Part shown: positions 7,901-23,800 of the stretch, one piece after another
Position numbering within the stretch: position 1 is the stretch's first letter
Layout: each line of letters opens with the position of its first letter
Source: Osedax fenrisi
Taxonomy: Eukaryota > Annelida > Polychaeta > Sabellida > Siboglinidae
Assembly (NCBI GenBank): GCA_964019155.1
Contig: CAXHSG010000263.1
Location: 1-64,000 of the forward strand
Direction: 5' to 3'
DNA length: 64,000 bases
Program-made: the position numbers and the translations under genes
Notes under the pieces: generated by a model
The model's database searches: none
Told to the model about the DNA's origin: nothing
Seen by the model: the letters and a program-made list of their open reading frames with translations, nothing else

Positions 7901-8440
7901 CACTATAGAGTGATAGGTTATATGAACACTCTATATAGAGCGATAGGTTATATGAACACTATATAGAGCGATAGGTTATATGAACACTCTATAGAGTGGT
8001 AGGTTATATGAACACTCTATAGAGTGGTAGGTTATATGAACACTCTATATAGAGCGATAGGTTATATGAACACTCTATAGAGCGATAGGTTATATGAACA
8101 CTCTATAGAGCGATAGGTTATATGAACACTCTATAGAGTGGTAGGTTATATGAACACTCTATAGAGTGGTAGGTTATATGAACACTCTATATAGAGCGAT
8201 AGGTTATATGAACACTCTATAGAGCGATAGGTTATATGAACACTCTATAGAGCGATAGGTTATATTAACACTCTATAGAGCGATAGGTTATATGAACACT
8301 CTATAGAGCGATAGGTTATATGAACACTCTATAGAGTGGTAGGTTATATGAACACTCTATAGAGTGGTAGGTTATATGAACACTCTATATAGAGCGATAG
8401 GTTATATGAACACTCTATAGAGCGATAGGTTATATGAACA
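7901..8440 (+). repeat. Left-edge module, repeated 50,750 bp downstream
   Basis: The extra-TA 30-mers at 7929, 8043, 8185 and 8383 and the rare TATATTAAC monomer at 8261 recur with identical spacing at 58679, 58793, 58935, 59133 and 59011. The last 30-mer differs by one base (CTTT for CTCT). The edge of the array is thus not its oldest decayed part but a module shared with the 58-60-kb region. Confidence 0.85.
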
Positions 8441-9539
8441 CTCTATAGAGCGATAGGTTATATGAACACTCTATAGAGCGATAGGTTATATGAACACACT
8501 CTATAGAGCGATAGGTTATATGAACACTCTATAGAGCGATAGGTTATATGAACACTCTATAGAGTGGTAGGTTATATGAACACTCTATAGAGTGGTAGGT
8601 TATATGAACACTCTATATAGAGCGATAGGTTATATGAACACTCTATAGAGCGATAGGTTATATGAACACTCTATAGAGTGGTAGGTTATATGAACACTCT
8701 ATAGAGTGGTAGGTTATATGAACACTCTATATAGAGCGATAGGTTATATGAACACTCTATAGAGCGATAGGTTATATGAACACTCTATAGAGCGATAGGT
8801 TATATGAACACTCTAGTGATAGGTTATATGAACACTCTATAGAGCGATAGGTTATATGAACACACTCTATAGAGCGATAGGTTATATGAACACTCTATAG
8901 AGCGATAGGTTATATGAACACTCTATAGAGCGATAGGTTATATGAACACTCTATAGAGCGATAGGTTATATGAACACTCTATAGAGCGATAGGTTATATG
9001 AACACTCTATATAGTGATAGGTTATATGAACACTCTATAGAGTGGTAGGTTATATGAACACTCTATAGAGTGATAGGTTATATGAACACTCTATAGAGCG
9101 ATAGGTTATATGAACACTCTATAGAGTGGTAGGTTATATGAACACTCTAGTGATAGGTTATATGAACACTTTATAGAGTGATAGGTTATATGAACACTCT
9201 ATAGAGTGATAGGTTATATGAACACTCTATAGAACGGTAGGTTATATGAACACACTCTATAGAGCGATAGGTTATATGAACACTCTATAGAGTGGTAGGT
9301 TATATGAACACTCTATAGAGTGATAGGTTATATGAACACTCTATATAGTGATAGGTTATATGAACACTCTATAGAGCGATAGGTTATATGAACACTCTAT
9401 AGAGTGGTAGGTTATATGAACACTCTAGTGATAGGTTATATGAACACTCTATAGAGTGATAGGTTATATGAACACTCTATAGAGCGATAGGTTATATGAA
9501 CACTCTATATAGAGCGATAGGTTATATGAACACTCTAGT

Positions 9540-11090
9540 GATTGGTTATATGAACACTCTATAGAGCGATAGGTTATATGAACACTCTATAGAGCGATAG
9601 GTTATATGAACAATCTATAGAGTGATAGGTTATATGAACACTCTATAGAGCGATGTGTTATATGAACACTCTAGCGAGTGCTAGGTTATATGAACACTCT
9701 ATAGAGCGATAGGTTATATGAACACTCTATAGAGCGATAGGTTATATGAACACTCTAGTGATAGGTTATATGAACACTCTATAGAGTGGTAGGTTATATG
9801 AACACTCTATAGAGCGATAGGTTATATGAACACTCTAGTGATTGGTTATATGAACACTCTATAGAGTGCTAGGTTATATGAACACTCTATAGAGCGATAA
9901 GTTATATGAACACTCTAGTGATTGGTTATATGAACACTCTATAGAGCGATAGGTTATATGAACACTCTATAGAGTGCTAGGTTATATGAACACTCTAGTG
10001 ATAGGTTATATAAACACTCTATAGAGTGATAGGTTATATGAACACTCTAGTGATAGGTTATATGAACACTCTATAGAGTGATAGGTTATATGAACACTCT
10101 ATAGAGTGGTAGGTTATATGAACACTCTATAGAGCGATAGGTTATATGAACACTCTATAGAGTGCTAGGTTATATGAACACTCTATAGAGCGATAGGTTA
10201 TATGAACACTCTATAGAGTGATATGTTATATGAACACTCTATAGAGCGATAGGTTATATGAACACTCTATAGAGCGATAGGTTATATGAACACTCTATAG
10301 AGCGATAGGTTATATGAACACTCTATAGAGTGATAGGTTATATGAACACTCTATAGAGCGATAGGTTATATGAACACTCTATAGAGCGATAGGTTATATG
10401 AACACTCTATAAAGGCATAGGTTATATGAACACTCTATAGGGCGATAGGTTATATGAACACTCTATAGAGCGATAGGTTATATGAATACTCTAGTGATAG
10501 GTTATATGAACACTCTATAGAGCGATAGGTTATATGAACACACTCTATAGAGTGATAGGTTATATGAACACTCTATAGAGCGATAGGTTATATGAACACT
10601 CTAGTGATTGGTTATATGAACACTCTATAGAGCGATAGGTTATATGAACACTCTATAGAGCGATAGGTTATATGAACAATCTATAGAGTGATAGGTTATA
10701 TGAACACTCTATAGAGCGATGTGTTATATGAACACTCTAGCGAGTGCTAGGTTATATGAACACTCTATAGAGCGATAGGTTATATGAACACTCTATAGAG
10801 CGATAAGTTATATGAACACTCTAGTGATTGGTTATATGAACACTCTATAGAGCGATAGGTTATATGAACACTCTATAGAGTGCTAGGTTATATGAACACT
10901 CTAGTGATAGGTTATATAAACACTCTATAGAGTGATAGGTTATATGAACACTCTAGTGATAGGTTATATGAACACTCTATAGAGTGATAGGTTATATGAA
11001 CACTCTATAGAGTGGTAGGTTATATGAACACTCTATAGAGCGATAGGTTATATGAACACTCTATAGAGCGAAAGGTTATATGAACACTCT
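9540..11090 (+). repeat. Partial duplication with 1,066-bp offset
   Basis: The rare monomers CAATCTATAG (9611 and 10677) and CTAGCGAGTG (9671 and 10737) recur in the same order exactly 1,066 bp apart, with the linked GATGTG and GATTGG variants. Copies are about 9.54-10.02 kb and 10.6-11.09 kb. Confidence 0.85.
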
Positions 11091-14000
11091 ATAGAGCGAT
11101 AGGTTATATGAACACTCTATAGAGCGATAGGTTATATGAACACTCTATAGAGCGATAGGTTATATGAACACTCTATAGAGTGATAGGTTATATGAACACT
11201 CTATAGAGCGATAGGTTATATGAACACTCTATAGAGCGATAGGTTATATGAACACTCTATAGAGCGATAGGTTATATGAACACTCTATAGAGCGATAGGT
11301 TATATGAACACTCTATAGAGTGATAGGTTGTATGAACACTCTAGTGATAGGTTATATGAACACTCTATAGAGCGATAGGTTATATGAACACTCTATAGAG
11401 TGGTAGGTTATATGAACACTATATAGAGTGGTAGGTTATATGAACACTCTATAGAGCGATAGGTTATATGAACACTCTATAGAGTGATAGGTTATATGAA
11501 CACTCTATAGAGCGATAGGTTATATGAACACACTCTATAGAGTGATAGGTTATATGAACACTCTATAGAGCGATAGGTTATATGAACACTCTATAGAGTG
11601 ATAGGTTATATGAACACTCTATAGAGTGATAGGTTATATGAACACTCTATAGAGGGATAGGTTATATGAACACTCTATAGAGCGATAGGTTATATGAACA
11701 CTCTATAGAGTGATAGGTTATATGAACACACTATAGAGTGGTAGGTTATATGAACACTCTATAGAGCGATAGGTTATATGAACACTCTATAGAGTGGTAG
11801 GTTATATGAACACTCTAGTGATAGGTTATATGAACACTCTATAGAGCGATAGGTTATATGAACACTCTATAGAGCGATAGGTTATATGAACACTCTATAG
11901 AGTGATATGTTATATGAACACTCTAGTGATAGGTTATATGAACACTCTATAGAGCGATAGGTTATATGAACACTCTATAGAGCGATAGGTTATATGAACA
12001 CTCTATAGAGTGATAGGTTATATGAACACTCTATAGAGTGATAGGTTATATGAACACTCTATAGAGTGGTAGGTTATATGAACACTCTAGTGATAGGTTA
12101 TATGAACACTCTATAGAGCGATAGGTTATATGAACACTCTAGTGATAGGTTATATGAACACTCTATAGAGCGATAGGTTATATGAACACTCTATAGAGCG
12201 ATAGGTTATATGAACACTCTATAGAGCGATAGGTTATATGAACACTCTATAGAGTGGTAGGTTATATGAACACTCTATAGAGTGATAGGTTATATGAGCA
12301 CTCTATAGAGCGATAGGTTATATGAACACTCTATAGAGCGATAGGTTATATGAACACTCTATAGAGTGGTAGGTTATATGAACACTCTAGTGATAGGTTA
12401 TATGAACACTCTATAGAGCGATAGGTTATATGTACACTCTATAGAGTGATAGGTTATATGAACACTCTAGTGATAGGTTATATGAACACTCTATAGAGCG
12501 ATAGGTTATATGCACACTCTATAGAGCGCTAGGTTATATGAACACTCTAGTGATAGGTTATATGAACACTCTATAAAGTGATAGGTTATATGAACACTCT
12601 ATAGAGCGATAGGTTATATGAACACTCTATAGAGTGATAGGTTATATGAACACTCTATAGAGCGATAGGTTATATGAACTCTCTAGCGATAGGTTATATG
12701 AACACTCTATAGAGTGATAGGTTATATGAACACTCTATAGAGCGATAGGTTATATGAACACTCTAGCGATAGGTTATATGAACACTCTATAGAGTGATAG
12801 GTTATATGAACACTCTATAGAGCGATAGGTTATATAATCACTCTATAGAGTGCTAGGTTATATGAACACTCTATAGAGCGATAGGTTATATGAACACTCT
12901 ATAGAGCGATAGGTTATATGAACACTCTATAGAGCGGTAGGTTATATGAACACTCTATAGAGTGATAGGTTATATGAACACTCTATAGAGTGATAGGTTA
13001 TATGAACACTCTATAGAGTGATAGGTTATATGAACACTCTATAGAGCGATAGGTTATATGAATACTCTAGCGATAGGTTATATGAACACTCTATAGAGTG
13101 ATAGGTTATATGAACACTCTATAGAGTGATAGGTTATATGAACATTCTATAGAGTGATAGGTTATATGAACACTCTATAGAGCGATAGGTTATATGAACA
13201 CTCTAGTGATAGGTTATATGAACACTCTATAGAGCGATAGGTTATATGAACACTCTATAGAGTGATAGGTTATATGAACACTCTATAGAGTGGTAGGTTA
13301 TATGAACACTCTATAGAGCGATAGGTTATATGAACACTCTATAGAGCGATAGGTTATATGAACACTCTAGTGATAGGTTATATGAACACTCTAGAGAGTG
13401 ATAGGTTATATGAACACTCTATAGAGTGATAGGTTATATGAACACTCTATAGAGCGATAGGTTATATGAACACTCTATAGAGTGGTAGGTTATATGAACA
13501 CACTATAGAGTGATAGGTTATATGAACACTCTATAGAGCGATAGGTTATATGAACACTCTATAGAGTGATAGGTTATATGAACACTCTATAGAGCGATAG
13601 GTTATATGAACACTCTAGTGATAGGTTATATGAACACTCTAAAGAGCGATAGGTTATATGAATACTCTATAGAGCGATAGGTTATATGAACACTCTATAG
13701 AGCGATAGGTTATATGAACACTCTATAGAGCGATAGGTTATATGAACACACTCTATAGAGTGATAGGTTATATGAACACTCTATAGAGTGATAGGTTATA
13801 TGAACACTCTATAGAGTGGTAGGGTATATGAACACTCTAGTGATAGGTTATATGAACACTCTAGTGATAGGTTATATGAACACTCTATAGAGTGATAGGT
13901 TATATGAACACTCTATAGAGCGATAGGTTATATGAACACTCTATAGAGTGATAGGTTATATGAACACTCTATAGAGTGATAGGTTATATGAACACTCTAT

Positions 14001-14466
14001 AGAGTGGTAGGTTATATGAACACACTCTATAGAGTGGTAGGTTATATGAACACTCTATAGAGTGATAAGTTATATGAACACTCTAGTGATAGGTTATATG
14101 AACACTCTATAGAGCGATAGGTTATATGACCACTCTAGTGATAGGTTATATGAACACTCTATAGAGCGATAGGTTATATGAACACTCTAGTGATAGGTTA
14201 TATGAACACTCTATAGAGTGATAGGTTATATGAACACTCTATAGAGTGGTAGGTTATATGAACACTCTAGTGATAGGTTATATGAACACTCTATAGAGTG
14301 ATAGGTTATATGAACACTCTATAGAGTGATAGGTTATATGAATACTCTATAGAGCGATAGGTTATATGAATACTCTATAGAGCGATAGGTTATATGAACA
14401 CTCTATAGAGCGATAGGTTATATGAACACACTAGTGATAGGTTATATGAACACTCTAGTGATAGGT

Positions 14467-17400
14467 TATATGAACACTCTAGTGATAGGTTATATGAACA
14501 CTCTATAGAGCGATAGGTTATATGAACACTCTAGTGATAGGTTATATGAACACTCTATAGAGCGATAGGTTATATGAACACACTCTATAGAGCGATAGGT
14601 TATATGAACACTCTAGTGATAGGTTATATGAACACTCTATAGAGCGGTAGGTTATATGAACACTCTATAGAGTGATAGGTTATATGAACACTCTATAGAG
14701 CGATAGGTTATATGAACACTCTATAGAGCGATAGGTTATATGAACACTCTAGCGATAGGTTATATGAACACTCTATAGAGCGATAGGTTATATGAACACT
14801 CTATAGAGCGATAGGTTATATGAACACTCTATAGAGCGATAGGTTATATGAACACTCTATAGAGCGATAGGTTATATGAACACTCTAGTGATAGGTTATA
14901 TGAACACTCTATAGAGCGATAGGTTATATGAACACTCTAGTGATAGGTTATATGAACACTCTATAGAGCGATAGGTTATATGAACACACTCTATAGAGCG
15001 ATAGGTTATATGAACACTCTAGTGATAGGTTATATGAACACTCTATAGAGCGGTAGGTTATATGAACACTCTATAGAGTGATAGGTTATATGAACACTCT
15101 ATAGAGTGCTAGGTTATATGAATACTCTATAGAGCGATAGGTTATATGAACACTCTATAGAGTGATAGGTTATATGAACACTCTATAGAGCGATAGGTTA
15201 TATGAACACTCTAGCGATAGGTTATATGAACACTCTATAGAGCGATAGGTTATATGAACACTCTATAGAGCGATAGGTTATATGAACACTCTATCGAGTG
15301 GTAGGTTATATGAACACACTCTATAGAGCGATAGGTTATATGAACACTCTAGTGATAGGTTATATGAACACTCTATAGAGCGATAGGTTATATGAACACT
15401 CTATAGAGTGCTAGGTTATATGAACACTCTATAGAGCGATAGGTTATATGAACACTCTATAGAGCGATAGGTTATATGAACACTCTAGCGATAGGTTATA
15501 TGAACACTCTATAGAGCGATAGGTTATATGAACACTCTATAGAGCGATAGGTTATATGAACACTCTATAGAGCGATAGGTTATATGAACACTCTATAGAG
15601 AGATAGGTTATATGAACACTCTAGTGATAGGTTATATGAACACTCTATAGAGTGATAGGTTATATGAACACTCTATAGAGTGATAGGTTATATGAACACT
15701 CTATAGAGTGGTAGGTTATATGAACACTCTATAGAGTGATAGGTTATATGAACACTCTATAGAGTGATAGGTTATATGAACACACTCTATAGAGTGGTAG
15801 GTTATATGAACACTCTATTGAGTGATAGGTTATATGAACACTCTATAGAGTGATAGGTTATATGAATACTCTATAGAGTGATATGTTATATGAACACTCT
15901 ATAGAGCGATAGGTTATATGAACACTCTATAGAGTGATAGGTTATATGAACACTCTATAGAGTGATAGGTTATATGAATACTCTAGTGATAGGTTATATG
16001 AACACTCTATAGAGCGATAGGTTATATGAACACTCTATAGAGTGATAGGTTATATGAACACTCTATATCGCGATAGGTTATATGAACACTCTATAGAGCG
16101 ATATGTTATATGAACACTCTATAGAGCGATAGGTTATATGAACACTCTAGTGATAGTTTATATGAACACTCTATAGAGCGATAGGTTATATGAACACTCT
16201 AGTGATAGGTTATATGAACACTCTATAGAGCGATAGGTTATATGAACACACTCTATAGAGCGATAGGTTATATGAACACTCTAGTGATAGGTTATATGAA
16301 CACTCTATAGAGCGGTAGGTTATATGAACACTCTATAGAGTGATAGGTTATATGAACACTCTATAGAGCGATAGGTTATATGAACACTCTATAGAGCGAT
16401 AGGTTATATGAACACTCTAGCGATAGGTTATATGAACACTCTATAGAGCGATAGGTTATATGAACACTCTATAGAGCGATAGGTTATATGAACACTCTAT
16501 AGAGCGATAGGTTATATGAACACTCTATAGAGCGATAGGTTATATGAACACTCTAGTGATAGGTTATATGAACACTCTATAGAGCGATAGGTTATATGAA
16601 CACTCTAGTGATAGGTTATATGAACACTCTATAGAGCGATAGGTTATATGAACACACTCTATAGAGCGATAGGTTATATGAACACTCTAGTGATAGGTTA
16701 TATGAACACTCTATAGAGCGGTAGGTTATATGAACACTCTATAGAGTGATAGGTTATATGAACACTCTATAGAGTGCTAGGTTATATGAATACTCTATAG
16801 AGCGATAGGTTATATGAACACTCTATAGAGTGATAGGTTATATGAACACTCTATAGAGCGATAGGTTATATGAACACTCTAGCGATAGGTTATATGAACA
16901 CTCTATAGAGCGATAGGTTATATGAACACTCTATAGAGCGATAGGTTATATGAACACTCTATCGAGTGGTAGGTTATATGAACACACTCTATAGAGCGAT
17001 AGGTTATATGAACACTCTAGTGATAGGTTATATGAACACTCTATAGAGCGATAGGTTATATGAACACTCTATAGAGTGCTAGGTTATATGAACACTCTAT
17101 AGAGCGATAGGTTATATGAACACTCTATAGAGCGATAGGTTATATGAACACTCTAGCGATAGGTTATATGAACACTCTATAGAGCGATAGGTTATATGAA
17201 CACTCTATAGAGCGATAGGTTATATGAACACTCTATAGAGCGATAGGTTATATGAACACTCTATAGAGAGATAGGTTATATGAACACTCTAGTGATAGGT
17301 TATATGAACACTCTATAGAGTGATAGGTTATATGAACACTCTATAGAGTGATAGGTTATATGAACACTCTATAGAGTGGTAGGTTATATGAACACTCTAT

Positions 17401-17867
17401 AGAGTGATAGGTTATATGAACACTCTATAGAGTGATAGGTTATATGAACACACTCTATAGAGTGGTAGGTTATATGAACACTCTATTGAGTGATAGGTTA
17501 TATGAACACTCTATAGAGTGATAGGTTATATGAATACTCTATAGAGTGATATGTTATATGAACACTCTATAGAGCGATAGGTTATATGAACACTCTATAG
17601 AGTGATAGGTTATATGAACACTCTATAGAGTGATAGGTTATATGAATACTCTAGTGATAGGTTATATGAACACTCTATAGAGCGATAGGTTATATGAACA
17701 CTCTATAGAGTGATAGGTTATATGAACACTCTATATCGCGATAGGTTATATGAACACTCTATAGAGCGATATGTTATATGAACACTCTATAGAGCGATAG
17801 GTTATATGAACACTCTAGTGATAGTTTATATGAACACTCTATAGAGCGATAGGTTATATGAACACTC
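14467..17867 (+). repeat. Higher-order repeat, 1,668 bp, two tandem copies
   Basis: Five independent rare variants recur exactly 1,668 bp apart: AGCGGTAGG at 14643 and 16311, AGAGTGCTAGG at 15103 and 16771, CTATCGAGTG at 15291 and 16959, CTATTGAGTG at 15815 and 17483, CTATATCGCG at 16063 and 17731. Order and spacing of all monomer types between them match. A nested 406-bp offset (AGCGGTAGG at 14643/15049 and 16311/16717) is present in both copies, so the smaller duplication came first. Identity is lost left of about 14467 and right of about 17867. Confidence 0.93.
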
Positions 17868-20800
17868 TATAGAGTGCTAGGTTATATGAACACTCTATAG
17901 AGTGATAGGTTATATGAACACTCTAGCGATAGGTTATATGAACACTCTATAGAGTGATAGGTTATATGAACACTCTATAGAGTGATATGTTATATGAATA
18001 CTCTATAGAGCGATAGGTTATATGAACACTCTATAGAGCGATAGGTTATATGAACACTCTAGCGATAGGTTATATGAACACTCTATAGAGCGATATGTTA
18101 TATGAACACTCTAGTGATAGGTTATATGAACACTCTATAGAGTGATAGGTTATATGAACACTCTAGCGATAGGTTATATGAACACTCTATAGAGTGATAG
18201 GTTATATGAACACTCTATAGAGCGATAGGTTATATGAACACTCTATAGAGTGATAGGTTATATGAACACTCTATAGATCGATAGGTCATATGAACACTCT
18301 ATAGAGCGATAGGTTATATGAACACTCTATAGAGCGATAGGTTATATGAACACTCTAGTGATAGGTTATATGAACACTCTATAGAGTGATAGGTTATATG
18401 AACACTCTAGTGATAGGTTATATGAACACTCTATAGAGCGATAGGTTATATGAACACTCTATAGAGCGATAGGTTATATGAACACTCTAGTGATAGTTTA
18501 TATGAACACTCTATAGAGCGATAGGTTATATGAACACTCTATAGAGTGATAGGTTATATGAACACTCTATAAAGCGATAGGTTATATGAACACTCTAGTG
18601 ATAGGTTATATGAACACTCTATAGAGCGATAGGTTATATGAACACTCTATAGAGTGATAGGTTATATGAACACTCTATAGAGCGATAGGTTATATGAACA
18701 CTCTATAGAGCGATAGGTTATATGAACACTCTATAGAGCCATAGGTTATATGAACACTCTATAGAGCGATAGGTTATATGAACACTCTATAGAGCGATAG
18801 GTTATATGAACACTCTATAGAGCGATAGGTTATATGAACACTCTATAGAGCGATAGGTTATATGAACACTCTATAGAGCGATAGGTTATATGAACACTCT
18901 ATAGAGTGATAGGTTATATGAACACTCTAGCGATAGGTTATATGAACACTCTATAGAGTGATAGGTTATATGAACACTCTAGTGATAGGTTATATGAACA
19001 CTCTATAGAGCGATAGGTTATATGAACACTCTATAGAGCGATATGTTATATGAACACTCTATAGAGCGATAGGTTATATGAACACTCTAGTGATAGTTTA
19101 TATGAACACTCTATAGAGCGATAGGTTATATGAACACTCTATAGAGTGATAGGTTATATGAACACTCTATAAAGCGATAGGTTATATGAACACTCTAGTG
19201 ATAGGTTATATGAACACTCTATAGATCGATAGGTTATATGAACACTCTATAGAGCGATAGGTTATATGAACACTCTATAGAGCGATAGGTTATATGAACA
19301 CTCTAGTGATAGGTTATATGAACACTCTATAGAGTGATAGGTTATATGAACACTCTAGTGATAGGTTATATGAACACTCTATAGAGCGATAGGTTATATG
19401 AACACTCTATAGAGTGATAGGTTATATGAACACTCTATAGAGTGATAGGTTATATGAACACTCTATAGACTGATAGGTTATATGAACACTCTATAGAGCG
19501 ATAGGTTATATGAACACTCTATAGAGCGATAGGTTATATGAACACTCTATAGAGTGATAGGTTATATGAACACTCTATAGAGTGATAGGTTATATGAACA
19601 CACTCTATAGAGCGATAGGTTATATGAACACTCTATAGAGCGATAGGTTATATGAACACTCTATAGAGTGATAGGTTATATGAACACTCTATAGAGTGGT
19701 AGGTTATATGAACACTCTATAGAGTGATAGGTTATATGAACACTCTATAGACTGATAGGTTATATGAACACTCTATAGAGCGATAGGTTATATGAACACT
19801 CTAGTGATAGGTTATATGAACACTCTATAGAGTGATAGGTTATATGAACACTCTATAGAGTGATAGGTTATATGAACACTCTATAGAGTGGTAGGTTATA
19901 TGAACACTCTATAGAGCGATAGGTTATATGAACACTCTATAGAGTGATAGGTTATATGAACACTCTATAGAGCGATAGGTTATATGAACACTCTATAGAG
20001 CGATAGGTTATATGAACACTCTATAGACTGATAGGTTATATGAACACTCTATAGAGCGATAGGTTATATGAACACACTCTATAGAGTGATAGGTTATATG
20101 AACACTCTATAGAGTGATAGGTTATATGAACACTCTATAGAGCGATAGGTTATATGAACACTCTATATAGTGGTAGGTTATATGAACACTCTAGTGATAG
20201 GTTATATGAACACTCTATAGAGCGATAGGTTATATGAACACTCTAGTGGTAGGTTATATGAACACTCTATAGAGCGATAGGTTATATGAACACTCTATAG
20301 AGTGATAGGTTATATGAACACTCTAGTGATAGGTTATATGAACACTCTATAGAGTGATAGGTTATATGAACACACTCTATAGAGTGATAGGTTATATGAA
20401 CACACTCTATAGAGTGATAGGTTGTATGAACACTCTATAGAGTGGTAGGTTATATGAACACTCTATAGAGTGATAGGTTATATGTACACTCTATAGAGCG
20501 ATAGGTTATATGAACACTCTATAGAGTGGTAGGTTATATGAACACTCTAGTGATAGGTTATATGAACACTCTATAGAGCGATAGGTTATATGAACACTCT
20601 AGTGGTAGGTTATATGAACACTCTATAGAGCGATAGGTTATATGAACACTCTATAGAGTGGTAGGTTATATGAACACTCTAGTGATAGGTTATATGAACA
20701 CTCTATAGAGCGATAGGTTATATGAACACTCTATAGAGTGATAGGTTATATGAACACTCTATAGAGCGATAGGTTATATGAACACTCTATAGAGCGATAG

Positions 20801-23800
20801 GTTATATGAACACTCTATAGAGCGATAGGTTATATGAACACTCTATAGAGCGATAGGTTATATGAACACTCTATAGAGTGCTAGGTTATATGAACACTCT
20901 ATAGAGCGATAGGTTATATGAACACTCTATAGAGCGATAGATTATATGAACACTCTAGTGATAGGTTATATGAACACTCTATAGAGTGATAGGTTATATG
21001 AACACTCTATAGAGCGATAGGTTATATGAACACTCTAGTGGTAGGTTATATGAACACTCTATAGAGCGATAGGTTATATGAACACTCTATAGAGTGATAG
21101 GTTATATGAACACTCTACAGAGCGATAGGTTATATGAACACTCTATAGAGTGATAGGTTATATGAACACTCTATAGAGTGATAGGTTATATGAACACTCT
21201 ATAGAGCGATAGGTTATATGAACACTCTATAGAGCGATAGGTTATATGAACACTCTATAGAGCGATAGGTTATATGAACACTCTATAGAGCGATAGGTTA
21301 TATGAACACTCTATAGAGCGATAGATTATATGAACACTCTAGTGATAGGTTATATGAACACTCTATAGAGTGATAGGTTATATGAACACTCTTTAGAGTA
21401 ATAGGTTATATGAATACTCTATAGAGTGGTAGGTTATATGAACACTCTATAGAGCGATAGGTTATATGAACACTCTATAGAGTGATATGTTATATGAACA
21501 CTCTAGTGATAGGTTATATGAACACTCTATAGAGTGGTAGGTTATATGAACACTCTATAGAGTGATAGGTTATATGAACACTCTATAGAGCGATAGGTTA
21601 TATGAACACTCTATAGAGTGCTAGGTTATATGAACACTCTATAGAGCGATAGGTTATATGAACACTCTATAGAGCGATAGGTTATATGAACACTCTATAG
21701 AGCGATAGGTTATATGAACACTCTATAGAGCGATAGGTTATATGAACACTCTATAGAGTGCTAGGTTATATGAACACTCTATAGAGCGATAGATTATATG
21801 AACACTCTAGTGATAGGTTATATGAACACTCTATAGAGTGATAGGTTATATGAACACTCTATAGAGTGATAGGTTATATGAACACTCTATAGAGTGCTAG
21901 GTTATATGAACACTCTATAGAGCGATAGGTTATATGAACACTCTATAGAGCGATAGGTTATATGAACACTCTATAGAGCGATAGGTTATATGAACACTCT
22001 ATAGAGCGATAGGTTACATGAACACTCTATAGAGTGCTAGGTTATATGAACACTCTATAGAGCGATAGATTATATGAACACTCTAGTGATAGGTTATATG
22101 AACACTCTATAGAGTGATAGGTTATATGAACACTCTATAGAGTGGTAGGTTATATGAACACTCTAGTGATAGGTTATATGAACACTCTATAGAGCGATAG
22201 GTTATATGAACACTCTATAGAGTGGTAGGTTATATGAACACTCTATAGAGCGATAGGTTATATGAACACTCTATAGAGTGATATGTTATATGAACACTCT
22301 AGTGATAGGTTATATGAACACTCTATAGAGTGGTAGGTTATATGAACACTCTATAGAGTGATAGGTTATATGAACACTCTATAGAGCGATAGGTTATATG
22401 AACACTCTATAGAGCGATAGGTTATATGAACACTCTATAGAGCGATAGGTTATATGAACACTCTATAGAGTGGTAGGTTATATGAACACTCTAGTGATAG
22501 GTTATATGAACACTCTATAGAGCGATAGGTTATATGAACACTCTATAGAGTGGTAGGTTATATGAACACTCTATAGAGCGATAGGTTATATGAACACTCT
22601 ATAGAGTGATATGTTATATGAACACTCTAGTGATAGGTTATATGAACACCCTATAGAGTGGTAGGTTATATGAACACTCTATAGAGTGATAGGTTATATG
22701 AACACTCTATAGAGCGATAGGTTATATGAACACTCTAGTGATAGGTTATATGAACACTCTATAGAGTGATAGGTTATATGAACACTCTATAGAGCGATAG
22801 GTTATATGAACACTCTATAGAGCGATAGGTTATATGAACACTCTATAGAGCGATAGGTTATATGAACACTCTATAGAGCGATAGGTTATATGAACACTCT
22901 ATAGAGTGATAGGTTATATGAACACTCTATAGAGCGATAGGTTATATGAACACTCTATAGAGCGATAGGTTATATGAACACTCTATAGAGCGATAGGTTA
23001 TATGAACACTCTATAGAGCGATAGGTTATATGAACACTCTATAGAGTGCTAGGTTATATGAACACTCTATAGAGCGATAGGTTATATGAACACTCTATAG
23101 AGCGATAGGTTATATGAACACTCTATAGAGCGATAGGTTATATGAACACTCTAGTGGTAGGTTATATGAACACTCTATAGAGCGATAGGTTATATGAACA
23201 CTCTATAGAGCGATAGGTTATATGAACACTCTATAGAGTGATAGGTTATATGAACACTCTATAGAGCGATAGGTTATATGAACACTCTATAGAGCGATAG
23301 GTTATATGAACACTCTATAGAGCGATAGGTTATATGAACACTCTATAGAGTGCTAGGTTATATGAACACTCTATAGAGCGATAGGTTATATGAACACTCT
23401 ATAGAGTTCTAGGTTATATGAACACTCTATAGAGCGATAGATTATATGAACACTCTAGTGATAGGTTATATGAACACTCTATAGAGTGATAGGTTATATG
23501 AACACTCTATAGAGTGATAGGTTATATGAACACTCTATAGAGTGGTAGGTTATATGAACACTCTATAGAGTGGTAGGTTATATGAACACTCTATAGAGTG
23601 GTAGGTTATATGAACACTCTATAGACTGATAGGTTATATGAACACTCTAGTGATAGGTTATATGAACACACTATAGAGTGGTAGGTTATATGAACACTCT
23701 ATAGAGCGATAGGTTATATGAACACTCTATAGAGTGGTAGGTTATATGAACACTCTAGTGATAGGTTATATGAACACTCTATAGAGCGATAGGTTATATG

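Noticed and set aside
14467..17867. Assembly duplication as explanation of exact higher-order offsets
   Set aside because: Copies carry private substitutions and the periods are nested and variable, which fits biological unequal exchange better. It cannot be fully excluded without reads.
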